A DNA stretch of 24,015 nucleotides from an uncultured Rikenellaceae bacterium (GCA_947054185.1 CAMRVW010000012.1:1-24015), one strand, 5' to 3'. Shown: positions 6,410 to 15,181, counted from the first letter of the stretch. The notes: generated by a model from the sequence alone, not told the origin. Translations and numbers: made by a program.

Positions 6410-7633
6410 TTAACTGTTTTTGGGGTCGGCCTCAGAGCCCTTGCGGCTTTTGGATACGCGCGGACAGCGGGTGAAGGGCTTGGTGCGGTCGAAAAGGTAA
6501 CGGTATGTGACGTGTGTCTTGTGCTTTTTGGCCATGACGTATGTCTCGATCATTCGTATCATAAGCGGGTTGAAGTCGCCCACCCACACCAGCTCGAGAG
6601 CGTCGTAATTGCCGCGTATCTGTGCGGCCACCTCTTTGAACTTGTTTATCATGGCCGACTCTATGCCCTTGCCCTGATACTCCGGGAGCACCCCGAATAT
6701 CATGCTCATCACTATGCGGCACGATTTCCTTATCTTGAGGTGATATAGGAATTTGAGCTTGGCCCACAGGTTGAACTTGCCGTGCAGGTGGCGTATGGCG
6801 CCGTTGATGTCGGGCAGGTTGATGAAGAAGCCGATGGGCTCGCCGTTATGGAATGCGAATATGATAAGCCTGGGGTCGACAATGGGTCTTAGCGTGTCCA
6901 TTATCTTTTTTGCCTGCTCGCGTGTGAGTGGCGACACTCCGTTGAAGCCCGCCCACGCCTTGTTGTATATGTTGCGGAAGTCTTCGGCCACACGGTCGAG
7001 CTCGTTTTTGCGCACCGAGCGGAAGAGGTATTCCGGGTTCTTGGCTATGCGCTCGGCCTTGGCGAAGAGGGCGTCGTTCATGTCGTCGCCCATAAGGTCG
7101 CGAGAGAACGAGTATTGGTTGAAATAGTTCTTGAAGCCGTAATCTTCAAACAGACGGGGGTAATAGGGGTGGTTGTAATTCATGCCGTATATGGGCGGGA
7201 AGAAACCGTCGTACAGCACCCCCCACCATGTGTCGCGCGGGCCGAAGTTTATGGGGCCGTCCATGGCTTCCAGGCCTTTGGCGGTCAGCCATTCACGTGC
7301 GGCGTCGAAGAGCATGGCAGCCACCTCGGCAGAGTCGATGCACTCGAAAAAGCCGCACCCTCCTGTGGGTTGCTCTATCGTTTTGGTGGCCTCTTTGCGG
7401 TTGTAAAAGGCGGCTATGCGTCCCACTATGCGTCCCTCTTGATCGCCGACAAGCCAGCGTATGGCCTCGCCGTCTTCAAACAGATTGTTCCTTGCGGGGT
7501 CGAAAACAGCCTCTATGTCGTGGTCCCACGGGCGTATATAGTTGTCGCATCCGGCATAGATGTCGTCGACCATGTCGAGAAATCGTTTGCGATCGGAGGC
7601 CGATTTGACCTCGAAAAGGAGATATTTAGCCAT
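6410..7633 (-). CDS. GNAT-superfamily-like acyltransferase
   Basis: The product has 407 residues starting MAKYLLFEVKSASDRKRF. The N-terminal half has the block RPWDHDIEAVFDP, then GRIVGRIAAFYN, then DGPINFGPRDTWWG. The C-terminal half has a GNAT acyl-CoA-binding motif (VLPEYQGKGIESAMI) with the Q-G-K-G-I loop, followed by ELVWVGDFNPLMIRMIE. This matches a two-part GNAT-like family widely annotated as hypothetical or N-acetyltransferase; the substrate is unknown. The open frame continues upstream to 7735, but that part is shared with the divergent promoter region and lacks family character, so I start at 7633. It is the first gene of the four-gene minus-strand operon. Confidence 0.78.
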   Translation of the reverse strand: MAKYLLFEVKSASDRKRFLDMVDDIYAGCDNYIRPWDHDIEAVFDPARNNLFEDGEAIRWLVGDQEGRIVGRIAAFYNRKEATKTIEQPTGGCGFFECIDSAEVAAMLFDAAREWLTAKGLEAMDGPINFGPRDTWWGVLYDGFFPPIYGMNYNHPYYPRLFEDYGFKNYFNQYSFSRDLMGDDMNDALFAKAERIAKNPEYLFRSVRKNELDRVAEDFRNIYNKAWAGFNGVSPLTREQAKKIMDTLRPIVDPRLIIFAFHNGEPIGFFINLPDINGAIRHLHGKFNLWAKLKFLYHLKIRKSCRIVMSMIFGVLPEYQGKGIESAMINKFKEVAAQIRGNYDALELVWVGDFNPLMIRMIETYVMAKKHKTHVTYRYLFDRTKPFTRCPRVSKSRKGSEADPKNS

Positions 7634-7774
7634 ATTTTTATATATTTGTCGCCGAAACGTGCGGCCGAAAGAGCAATGACTCAGTGTGCCCCCGGTATAA
7701 AGCATCGAGCGGCAGGGCATGGCAAAGATAGGCATTTTATCGATAAACGCCCACGATTTAACAGAATAAATTGG

Positions 7775-9808
7775 ATGAAAAAAGGTGTGTTAATGGCAGC
7801 GGCATTGCTTCTTGGCATTGGATGCAGCCCGCAAAAAGCAGATAAAATGGTTTCCGACGGCTTCAAATGGCAGATAGACAGATTTGACGACCTTAAAGTG
7901 TTGCGTTATCAGGTGCCCGACTTCGACTCGTTGTCGCTGCGTCAGAAAAAGTTGGTCTATTACCTGTCGCAGGCGGCATTGTGCGGGCGCGACATACTCT
8001 ATGACCAGAGGTGCGCCGTCAACCTGCCGGTGAGAAAGACCCTTGAACAGATATACCTTGCCTATGACGGCGACAGGGGCGACAGTCGTTTCGTCTCTTT
8101 CGAGAAGTATCTCAAAAAGGTGTGGTTTGCAAACGGCATACATCACCATTATTCAAACGATAAGTTCACTCCCGGCTTTACCGAGAGCTATTTCGACTCT
8201 CTGGTGAGCCGCACCCCTTCGCTCAAGGGCAAGGACGCTCTCTTGGCGCAGGTTAAACCGGCCATATTCGATGCGACCCTTTACCGTTCGACCAACGACC
8301 AGAGCGACGGCATCGACATGGTCCAAGCCTCCTGCAACAGCTATTACGAGGGCCTGACACAGGCCGAGGTGGAGAGTTACCATGCCGCCCTTGTCGACCC
8401 GGCAGACCCGAAGCCCGTAATGGCGGGGCTCAACAGCCGTCTTGTAAAGCGCGACGGCAAGATAGAAGAGCAGGTGTGGCGTGTGGGCGGCCTTTACTCG
8501 CCGGCCATAGAGAAGATAGTTTACTGGCTCGGCAAGGCGGCGACCGTGGCGGAAAACCCCAAGCAGAAAGAGGTGATAGAGGCGCTGATATCTTACTATA
8601 AGAGCGGCGATCTGAGAGAGTTTGACCGTTACAGCATATTGTGGCTCGAAGATACCGACTCGCAGGTCGACTTCATAAACGGCTTCATAGAGAGTTACGG
8701 CGATCCGCTCGGTTACAGAGGCTCGTGGGAGGCCAACGTCAACTTCAAGAACATGGAGGCAACAGGGCGCACCGAGATATTGAGCCGCAACGCCCAGTGG
8801 TTTGAAGACAATTCTCCTATAGACTCCATATATAAAAAGGAGAGCGTGAAGGGGGTGTCGGCCAAGGTGATAACGGTGGCCCAGTTGGGCGGCGACTCCT
8901 ATCCGGCCACTCCCATAGGCATAAACCTGCCCAACTCCGACTGGATACGCCGCGACCACGGCTCCAAGTCGGTGACCATACAAAACATAACGCATGCTTA
9001 CGACAAGGTGGCCCAAGATAACGGCTTTGCCGAGGAGTTCACCCTGCGTGACGAAGACAGGCATATTGCGCGTAAGCACGGTGCCCTGGCCGATAATCTG
9101 CACACCGACATGCACGAGTGTCTGGGGCACGGCTCGGGCAAGCTGGCACCGGGTGTCAAGGGCGACGAGCTCAAAAATTACGGTTCCACCCTCGAGGAGG
9201 CGCGCGCCGACCTTTTCGCCCTCTATTATTTAGGTGACGACAAGTTGATAGAGCTGGGCATAATACCTGACAAGGATGTTATGAAGGCCGGTTATTATCA
9301 CGCCATATTCAACGGGTTGATGGGTCAGCTGGTGCGCATAGAGCCGGGCAAGGATATCGCCGAGGCCCACATGCGCGACCGTCAGCTCATAGCCCGCTGG
9401 TGTTACGAGCACGGCAAGGCCGACAATGTGATAGAATTGGTGAAGAAAGATGGCAAGACATACGTGGTCATCAACGATTACGACAAGTTGCGCACCCTAT
9501 TCGGAGAGCTGCTTGCCATGGTGCAGCGCATAAAGAGCGAGGGCGACTTTCAGGCCTGCCGCGATCTTGTCGAGGGTTATGGCGTCAAGGTCGACAAGGC
9601 TCTGCATGAAGAGGTGCTCGAACGGTTCGCCAAGCTCGACATAGCGCCGTACAGCGGCTTTGTCAACCCCGTGTTCACGCCCATAGACAAGAGGGGCAAC
9701 AAGGTGAAGCCGTCTGACGACGATGCCATTGTCGATGTGACCGTATCGTATCCCGACGATTATGTCGAGCAGATGTTATGGTATTCGAGGGAATACTCTT
9801 TCCTTTAG
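7775..9808 (+). CDS. Dipeptidyl peptidase III (peptidase family M49), lipoprotein form
   Basis: The product has 677 residues, close to the characterised Bacteroides DPP III. A lipoprotein signal (MKKGVLMAAALLLGIGC) directs it to the envelope. The zinc motif is HECLGH at about 447-452, the Bacteroidota variant with five residues between the two zinc His where most M49 members have HELLGH. The second motif EEARAD starts near residue 474 and supplies the third ligand. Family M49 removes dipeptides from the N-terminus of short peptides, so an outer-envelope copy would feed dipeptides to uptake systems. I chose the start at 7775 because the lipoprotein signal begins there; the frame is open far upstream over the divergent gene. 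No terminator is evident after it. Confidence 0.94.
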   Translation: MKKGVLMAAALLLGIGCSPQKADKMVSDGFKWQIDRFDDLKVLRYQVPDFDSLSLRQKKLVYYLSQAALCGRDILYDQRCAVNLPVRKTLEQIYLAYDGDRGDSRFVSFEKYLKKVWFANGIHHHYSNDKFTPGFTESYFDSLVSRTPSLKGKDALLAQVKPAIFDATLYRSTNDQSDGIDMVQASCNSYYEGLTQAEVESYHAALVDPADPKPVMAGLNSRLVKRDGKIEEQVWRVGGLYSPAIEKIVYWLGKAATVAENPKQKEVIEALISYYKSGDLREFDRYSILWLEDTDSQVDFINGFIESYGDPLGYRGSWEANVNFKNMEATGRTEILSRNAQWFEDNSPIDSIYKKESVKGVSAKVITVAQLGGDSYPATPIGINLPNSDWIRRDHGSKSVTIQNITHAYDKVAQDNGFAEEFTLRDEDRHIARKHGALADNLHTDMHECLGHGSGKLAPGVKGDELKNYGSTLEEARADLFALYYLGDDKLIELGIIPDKDVMKAGYYHAIFNGLMGQLVRIEPGKDIAEAHMRDRQLIARWCYEHGKADNVIELVKKDGKTYVVINDYDKLRTLFGELLAMVQRIKSEGDFQACRDLVEGYGVKVDKALHEEVLERFAKLDIAPYSGFVNPVFTPIDKRGNKVKPSDDDAIVDVTVSYPDDYVEQMLWYSREYSFL

Positions 9809-9832
9809 TCTTTTAGCCGGAGGGAGCCGGGC

Positions 9833-9941
9833 GGCGTTTGTAAACGGAGGCTTTGGGGGCGGCCTTTTGAGAGATGGCATTTTAGGGTGAATGCTTTTGC
9901 GGGGTGATGGCGGCTTGTGAACGGAGGCCGGGGGCGAATGA
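9833..9941. repeat. Imperfect direct repeat between the DPP III and ABC exporter genes
   Basis: GGCGTTTGTAAACGGAGGC (9833-9851) recurs as GGCGGCTTGTGAACGGAGGC (9909-9928). Each is followed by a G-rich GGGGGCG block. The 199-base gap holds nothing else that I can identify; no convincing promoter box was found for the ABC gene. Confidence 0.45.
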
Positions 9942-10007
9942 GTTTTGGGGGAGGACGGCGTTTTTGTCGCTATCGGGCGTCATTGGCGCAGATTAAAACA
10001 ATGTGAT

Positions 10008-11831
10008 ATGAAGACATTTTTCAGAATATTCGATTTTGCCCGGCCCGTGGGGGCTTATGCGGTGCCCTATTTTTTCTGCGTGGTATTGCATGCAGTGTTC
10101 AACACGCTTACATTCACGCTTATAATACCTCTGTTGAACACCCTGTTTGACGGTGAGGCCATGAGGCAGGTGGTGACGCAGATGCCCGATTTCGCGCTTA
10201 AGCCGCAATATCTGGAAGATGTGCTCAAATATCTGATATACCTTAAGTTCGGTACCGAATATTCGTTGCCCGACGTGTTGAAGTTTTTGGCCGTGGTGCT
10301 GATAGGGTCGGTGCTTTTGAGCAACGCTTTCAGGTTTGCATCGCAGAAGATAATGGAGAATTTCAGAATACACACGCTCTGTAATCTTCGCGACGCTCTT
10401 TATCGTAACGTCATGAGGCTCAATGTGCGTTTCTTTTCAAACGAACGTAAGGGCGATATCATATCGAAGCTGACATCTGATATAAACGTGGTGCAGTTCT
10501 GTGTCACCAACACCTTGCAGGTGGCATTCAAAGAGCCGGCCCTGATAATAGGCTATTTTGTGGCCCTTATTGCGATATCCGGCAAGCTCACCGTCTTCGT
10601 GCTTTGCATGCTGCCCTTTACGGCGCTTATCATTGGCTTTATAGTCAAACGTTTACGCCGAAGTGCGCGTCAGGCTCAAGAGGAGTTGGGGCAGATGGTG
10701 TCCATTGCCGAAGAGTCGCTTTCGGGGGTTAAGGTGATAAAGTCGTACAATGCGGTCGATTATGTGGTGGGTAAGTTTGCCGCCGTCAACAAGCGTTTCT
10801 CCGACCACATGCGTTCGATGGCAACACGTCAGCAGATGGCCTCGCCCATGTCTGAGTTTCTGGGCGTGTCGGCCGTGGCTGTCATCCTTATATATGGCGG
10901 CGGCATGGTGGTTGACGGTCAGCTCGACGCAGGCGCCTTTCTGGCCTATCTGGCTATGTTCTCGCAGGTGACGCGTCCCGCCCGCTCCATTGCCGACTCT
11001 TTCAGCACCATACATCAGGGGTTGGCCGCCGGCGACCGCGTCATAGAGTTGATAGACATGACGCCCGAGGTGTTGGACAAGCAAAATCCGCTGCCCATCA
11101 GTGGCTTCAACGAGTCGATAGAGTTTAGAAACGTCTCTTTCTCGTATGGAGAGAGAGAGGTGTTGCACGGCATAACCTTCACCATACGCAAGGGCGAGAC
11201 CGTTGCCCTGGTGGGTGGCTCGGGTGGCGGCAAGTCGACCATTGCCGACCTGATACCGCGTTTTTATGATGTCACGGATGGGCAGATACTCATCGACGGG
11301 GTCGATATAAAAGAGTATAAACTTGCCGACCTGCGTTCGTTCATGGGCATAGTGTCGCAGGATGTGGCGCTCTTTAACGACACCATAGAGCAGAACATAC
11401 GTCTGGGCGACACCGACAAGCCCTTTGCCGACGTGGTGGCTGCCGCCAAGGTGGCCAACGCCCACGGCTTCATAATGGAGACGCCGCATGGTTACGACAC
11501 CAACATAGGCGACCGCGGCGCCAAGCTCTCGGGCGGACAACGTCAGCGCCTTAGCATAGCGCGGGCAGTGCTTCGCGACCCCCGCCTGCTGATACTCGAC
11601 GAGGCCACCTCGGCCCTCGACACCGAGAGCGAGAAATTAGTGCAGGAGGCTCTCTCGTCGATACTCGTCGGGCGCACGTCGCTGGTTATCGCACACCGTC
11701 TGAGCACCATTCAGCATGCCGACAAGATAATAGTCATAGATAAGGGTATGATTGTTGAAGAGGGAAGACATGATGAGCTTGTGGCAGCAGGCGGCACCTA
11801 TAGTAAACTTATTGAATTGCAGCAGGTTTAG
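10008..11831 (+). CDS. ABC exporter, fused permease/ATPase (MsbA-type half-transporter)
   Basis: The product has 607 residues. An N-terminal type IV exporter membrane domain with several hydrophobic segments (including about 14-40, 85-105, 175-215 and 285-305) is followed by a nucleotide-binding domain. It has Walker A (GGSGGGKST, 403-411), the signature LSGGQ (507-511), Walker B LLILDE (Asp531-Glu532) and the switch His in IAHRLST. This is the lipid/multidrug exporter family that works as a homodimer at the inner membrane; lipid A-core flipping is one possibility, but the substrate is not shown. The frame is open from 9945; I start at 10008, where MKTFFRIFDFARP matches typical N-termini. It appears to be a single gene. 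Confidence 0.93.
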   Translation: MKTFFRIFDFARPVGAYAVPYFFCVVLHAVFNTLTFTLIIPLLNTLFDGEAMRQVVTQMPDFALKPQYLEDVLKYLIYLKFGTEYSLPDVLKFLAVVLIGSVLLSNAFRFASQKIMENFRIHTLCNLRDALYRNVMRLNVRFFSNERKGDIISKLTSDINVVQFCVTNTLQVAFKEPALIIGYFVALIAISGKLTVFVLCMLPFTALIIGFIVKRLRRSARQAQEELGQMVSIAEESLSGVKVIKSYNAVDYVVGKFAAVNKRFSDHMRSMATRQQMASPMSEFLGVSAVAVILIYGGGMVVDGQLDAGAFLAYLAMFSQVTRPARSIADSFSTIHQGLAAGDRVIELIDMTPEVLDKQNPLPISGFNESIEFRNVSFSYGEREVLHGITFTIRKGETVALVGGSGGGKSTIADLIPRFYDVTDGQILIDGVDIKEYKLADLRSFMGIVSQDVALFNDTIEQNIRLGDTDKPFADVVAAAKVANAHGFIMETPHGYDTNIGDRGAKLSGGQRQRLSIARAVLRDPRLLILDEATSALDTESEKLVQEALSSILVGRTSLVIAHRLSTIQHADKIIVIDKGMIVEEGRHDELVAAGGTYSKLIELQQV

Positions 11832-12069
11832 TGTGTCGGCGGTTGCCGTGTGGCGGTTCGGTTGCGGGGGTGTTTAAAGGCTTGTCGGTTGCATGGCAGG
11901 GGGGGCGGAAATGGTTGAGGGGTTGAATTGCAACGGGCCGTGGTGCTTGCAGTGGTGATGCGGCGGGCATCTGCGGGGGCGCTTACATGGCGGCGGGTGT
12001 GATGGCTTTTGACCGGGGCAAGGGTGGCGACAATGATATGGCAAGGGTGGCATAGGTTGAAAAACATAT

Positions 12070-12537
12070 ATGCTTATGAAACATATTTTACTTGTTATGG
12101 CGGCCTTTATGTGCGTGTTCACGGCGTTGGGCCAGCGGCTTGTTTCAGGCGAGAAGGCCCCTAAATTGGCCGTTTTGAAGTATATATACGGTGGCACACC
12201 CGACAAGGGACGTCCTGTTTTGATTGAGTTTTTCGTGGCGTCGGGCAACCAGGCCGAGCTTCAGATAAAAGAGGTGTCGGCGTTTGCCGATAAATATCGC
12301 GGTAAGATAGATGTTGTGCTTATCAGCGGCGACAACGAGACGGTCACACGTTCGTTCTTCAGCGGGCCGGCACCGCATTTCTCTGTCGCCATAGATGCCT
12401 CGGGCAAGACATTTGCCGACTATAAGGTGAGTTACGTGCCTTTTTCGGTGTTGGTGGACGGCAAAGGCAGCTATATATGGCAGGGACGACTTAAGTCTAT
12501 ACCTGACAATGTGTTGAGCGCCGTTGCCGGACGCTGA
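12070..12537 (+). CDS. Exported thioredoxin-fold protein lacking the CXXC active site
   Basis: The product has 155 residues. A signal peptide (about 1-21, cleavage near ALG-Q) is followed by a TlpA/thioredoxin-like core: GEKAPKLAVLKY, VLIEFFVASG, then the helix QAELQIKEVSAFADKY, the strand DVVLISGD, and VPFSVLVDGKG with the cis-Pro loop near residue 124. At the place where redoxins have WCxxC the chain goes directly from FFVASGN to QAEL. No Cys pair exists in the mature protein, so thiol oxidoreductase activity is not expected. A binding or chaperone-like role is inference only. Start could equally be the ATG at 12076. The 238-base gap before it holds no recognisable site; a terminator follows. 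Confidence 0.72.
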   Translation: MLMKHILLVMAAFMCVFTALGQRLVSGEKAPKLAVLKYIYGGTPDKGRPVLIEFFVASGNQAELQIKEVSAFADKYRGKIDVVLISGDNETVTRSFFSGPAPHFSVAIDASGKTFADYKVSYVPFSVLVDGKGSYIWQGRLKSIPDNVLSAVAGR

Positions 12538-12609
12538 CGGGTGGTACGTATGCCCGGGTGGTGTTGTCCGTGCGCGTATTTGAACGTACGGAGGCTGAAC
12601 ATGTTACAA

Positions 12610-12652
12610 CAAACGACCTTATGCCCGATTACATAAGGTCGTTTGTTTTTTG
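12610..12652 (+). terminator. Intrinsic terminator after the thioredoxin-fold gene
   Basis: CAAACGACCTTATG (12610-12623) pairs perfectly over 14 bp with CATAAGGTCGTTTG (12632-12645), with an 8-base loop, then TTTTTTG. The other strand lacks a T-run, so it favours plus-strand transcription. Confidence 0.92.
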
Positions 12653-12660
12653 TCGTTACT

Positions 12661-12825
12661 GTTGTCAAGATAAAACCGTTGTTGTCAACACAAACCGTTC
12701 CCGTGTGTGTCAACAAAAACCGTTTACCGCTTTTGTCAAAGCCGACACTTCCTGCCGACCTGTTGACAAAATAACCCGTTCCCGTGTGTGTCAAGACAAA
12801 CCGTTTGCCGTGTTGTCTCAAAGCA
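12661..12825. repeat. Degenerate tandem repeats of a GTTGTCAA...AAACCGTT motif
   Basis: GTTGTCAA or close variants recur at 12661, 12681, about 12705, 12731, 12762, 12786 and 12812, mostly followed by AAACCGTT. A 19-base block CCGTTCCCGTGTGTGTCAA is identical at 12695-12713 and 12776-12794 (81 bases apart). The 333-base gap between convergent genes contains only this and the terminator. The open frame across it is a by-product of the repeats. Confidence 0.7.
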
Positions 12826-12870
12826 GCCATTGCAAACATACGGCAAGGCGACGGCAGGTGCGGCCCGGGG

Positions 12871-14151
12871 TTATTTGCAGTTGTCAAACCCGTATCCCTC
12901 TTGTTGCGGGCATACGTTGACCTCGACCTCCCAGCCGAAGTAATTGGCATTTTTGCCATAGGTCTCAGGTATGGCGCCTGTCAGTCTGTTGCCTTTCACG
13001 CTCAGCTCTTTGAGCCCTGAGAGGCTTCCTATGGCTTCGGGGAGTGAGCCTGTGAGGTTGTTGTTCATAAGGCCGAGGGCGGTGAGGTTGGCAAGGTTGC
13101 CTATCTCTTCGGGTATGGTGCCCGAAAGCTCGTTGCCGTAAAGATGCAGGCGTGTAAGGGACGATATGTTGCCTAAAGCCGGGGGTATGGTGCCTGTGAA
13201 CTTATTGTCATACAGGTATATATATTCGGCAATCTGAAGCCTGTCCATATCGGCGGGTATGGAGCCTGAAAGCTCGTTGCCGCCCAACCACAGGTTACGC
13301 AGGTAACTGAGGTTGCATATCTCGGCGGGCAGGCTGCCGGTAAGACCGTTTTCAGTAAGGTTGAGCGAGGTTACGCGCATGCCGTTGGGCGATGTGCCCA
13401 GCCCGACGCCGTGCCACTTGGTCATGGGGTCGGTGAGCGTCCATTGCCTCTTCCAGCTCAGGCCGCCGCAGTCGTTGTATAACTTCACCAATGCCAGGCT
13501 GTCGCTCGAGCGTGAGCCGGTGCCGAACTGATAGACCGTAAAGGTGGTCACTATGGTTGTGTCGGGTATGGCAAAGCGCAGGTCGGCACGGCGGAACTCT
13601 ATGGCGCTGTTTTGCGTGTAATCGATCTTGAGCGTCTTTTTGGCCATCAGATAGGTGGCGGGGGCTTCGGTGACGCTGAGCCACGGATAGTCGGCTATGT
13701 TTTCTATGAGATACGGGCGGTTGAGCTCCATCTCGACAACTTCGCTTCCGGCATCAGATGTCACCTCTAACCCTTTGGGGCTGAAGTTGATGGCCCACGG
13801 CTCGCTCTCTTGCTTTATGACGAGGGTGTCGCGTTGTTCGGAGCCGTTCACCATGCATATAACCTCCAGGCGTCCCTCGCGGGGCTGTGTGTCTGTGTTG
13901 GCTTCTATGGTGATGTCTATGGAGGCGGACTCATTGCCCGACAGAGGCTCGGCGCTGCACCATTTCTCTATGGGTGCGATGCGCCAGTCGACGGCATAAG
14001 AGGTGATGTTGGCATAGAAGGTCTGCTTTTCCGACGACTTGGTATATGTGGCGGTGACCCAGTCGGCATGAGGATAGCTTGTTTCGTCGTCTTTCTTCTT
14101 GCAAGACAACAGTGCCAGTGCCACTGTGAGAATCAATAATATGTTTTTCAT
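12871..14151 (-). CDS. BACON-domain and leucine-rich-repeat lipoprotein
   Basis: The product has 426 residues. A lipoprotein signal (MKNILLILTVALALLSC, Cys17) is followed by two BACON-like beta-sandwich domains (about 43-114 and 118-209), with the family's W-x-I/V strands and TIEANTDTQPREG-type loops. Residues 218-250 form an N-terminal LRR cap (ALVKLYNDCGG..W, TKWHGVGLG). Then come about six plant-like leucine-rich repeats (about 260-400) of the form LxLxxNxLTGxIPxxIGNLxxL. BACON domains bind glycans or mucin in some Bacteroidota proteins, and LRRs usually bind proteins; ligand unknown. It is likely surface-exposed. It starts 15 bases after the argF' stop and probably shares its transcript. 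Confidence 0.88.
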   Translation of the reverse strand: MKNILLILTVALALLSCKKKDDETSYPHADWVTATYTKSSEKQTFYANITSYAVDWRIAPIEKWCSAEPLSGNESASIDITIEANTDTQPREGRLEVICMVNGSEQRDTLVIKQESEPWAINFSPKGLEVTSDAGSEVVEMELNRPYLIENIADYPWLSVTEAPATYLMAKKTLKIDYTQNSAIEFRRADLRFAIPDTTIVTTFTVYQFGTGSRSSDSLALVKLYNDCGGLSWKRQWTLTDPMTKWHGVGLGTSPNGMRVTSLNLTENGLTGSLPAEICNLSYLRNLWLGGNELSGSIPADMDRLQIAEYIYLYDNKFTGTIPPALGNISSLTRLHLYGNELSGTIPEEIGNLANLTALGLMNNNLTGSLPEAIGSLSGLKELSVKGNRLTGAIPETYGKNANYFGWEVEVNVCPQQEGYGFDNCK

Positions 14152-14166
14152 AGGGGGAGTGCTGTT

Positions 14167-15120
14167 TTAGAGTGATTCGAGCATGCGTTTGAGCACTGTG
14201 GTGGCCGATATCTCGCGGTTGGCGGCTTCGGGTATGACCAGAGAGCGGGGGCCCTCTATGACATCGTCGGTCACTATCATGCCTCGTCTGACGGGCAGAC
14301 AGTGCATGAAGCAGGCGTCATTGGTGAGCGCCATCTTGCGGCTGTCGACAGTCCACGACCTGTCGGCAGACAATATCTTGCCGTAATTGTCACCCGAGTA
14401 TGCCGACCAGTTTTTCGCGTATATGAAGTCGGCGCCCTCGAAGGCTTTGTCCTGGTCGTATTCTATGGTGGCCCCTTGGGTGAAACGGCTGTCGAGCTCA
14501 TATCCGTGCGGGTGGGTTATCACCAGCTCATAACCTGCGGCCAGCGACCATTCGGCAAATGAGTTGGGCACGGCCTGCGGGAGAGCCCGCGGGTGAGGCG
14601 CCCATGTGAGCACCACTTTGGGTCTGGTGCGGCTTTTGTGCTCCTCTATGGTGATGATGTCGGCAAAGCCTTGCAGCGGATGGCCTGTGGCGGCCTCCAT
14701 GCTGAAAACGGGGCGTCCCGAGTGTTCTATAAACTGCCTTATCACCGTCTCGTTATAGTCATAGTCGCGTGACTGCAACCCGGCAAACGAGCGTACGCCT
14801 ATGATGTCGCAATAGCACCCCATCACGGGAATGGCCTCGAGGAGATGCTCCGGTTTGTCGCCGTCCATTATAACGCCCCTCTCGGTCTCGAGCTTCCATG
14901 CACCGGCATTCACATCGAGCACAATGACATTCATGCCTAAGTTAAGGGCCGCCTTCTGGGTGCTCAGACGGGTGCGCAGACTTGAATTGAAGAAGACCAT
15001 CATGAGGGTCTTGTTTCGTCCCAGAGTGTCATATTTGAAACGGTCCGCCTTTATTTCAAATGCTTCACGGAGAGCATCTTGCAGGTTGCCCAAGTCGGAC
15101 ACGGAGGTGAAATAACGCAT
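14167..15120 (-). CDS. argF': N-succinyl-L-ornithine carbamoyltransferase (arginine biosynthesis)
   Basis: The product has 317 residues, the length of the Bacteroides fragilis enzyme. Carbamoyl-phosphate-binding FNSSLRTR lies at 44-51, WAPHPRALPQ at 173-182 and HCLPVRRG at 273-280. Active-site candidates Trp75, Arg110, His147, His176, Lys236, Cys274 and Arg278 are present. Pro90 (in DGDKPEH) occupies the position that, as I recall from the work on this family, separates succinylornithine-type (Pro) from acetylornithine-type (Glu) enzymes. This predicts carbamoylation of N-succinylornithine to N-succinylcitrulline. A consensus-like promoter precedes it; the BACON/LRR gene follows 15 bases after its stop. 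Other arginine genes are not in the window. Confidence 0.93.
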   Translation of the reverse strand: MRYFTSVSDLGNLQDALREAFEIKADRFKYDTLGRNKTLMMVFFNSSLRTRLSTQKAALNLGMNVIVLDVNAGAWKLETERGVIMDGDKPEHLLEAIPVMGCYCDIIGVRSFAGLQSRDYDYNETVIRQFIEHSGRPVFSMEAATGHPLQGFADIITIEEHKSRTRPKVVLTWAPHPRALPQAVPNSFAEWSLAAGYELVITHPHGYELDSRFTQGATIEYDQDKAFEGADFIYAKNWSAYSGDNYGKILSADRSWTVDSRKMALTNDACFMHCLPVRRGMIVTDDVIEGPRSLVIPEAANREISATTVLKRMLESL

Positions 15121-15140
15121 ATAGATAGTTTTTCTCGGAA

Positions 15141-15148
15141 CAAAGGTA
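15141..15148 (-). promoter_or_regulatory. -7 element of the argF' promoter
   Basis: On the minus strand TACCTTTG (15148 to 15141) matches TAnnTTTG exactly; the -33 region about 20 bases upstream is only T-rich (TTTTTA). It predicts a leader of roughly 15 bases before the ATG at 15120. Confidence 0.6.
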
Positions 15149-15181
15149 ACAAAAAATCGTTATCCATCATAAAAAGGTGAC

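Noticed and set aside
5951..6748. Long plus-strand open frame (265 codons) opposite the CvpA and acyltransferase genes
   Set aside because: It is antisense to two well-supported genes, is rich in His/Tyr/Arg, and has no domain; it is a typical shadow of GC-rich coding DNA.
7115..7774. N-terminal extension of the DPP III frame
   Set aside because: It lies antisense to the acyltransferase gene, and a lipoprotein signal with an ATG at 7775 gives a natural start.
12558..12920. Open frame of 120 codons after the thioredoxin-fold gene
   Set aside because: It crosses the terminator hairpin and the degenerate repeats and runs into the convergent LRR gene.
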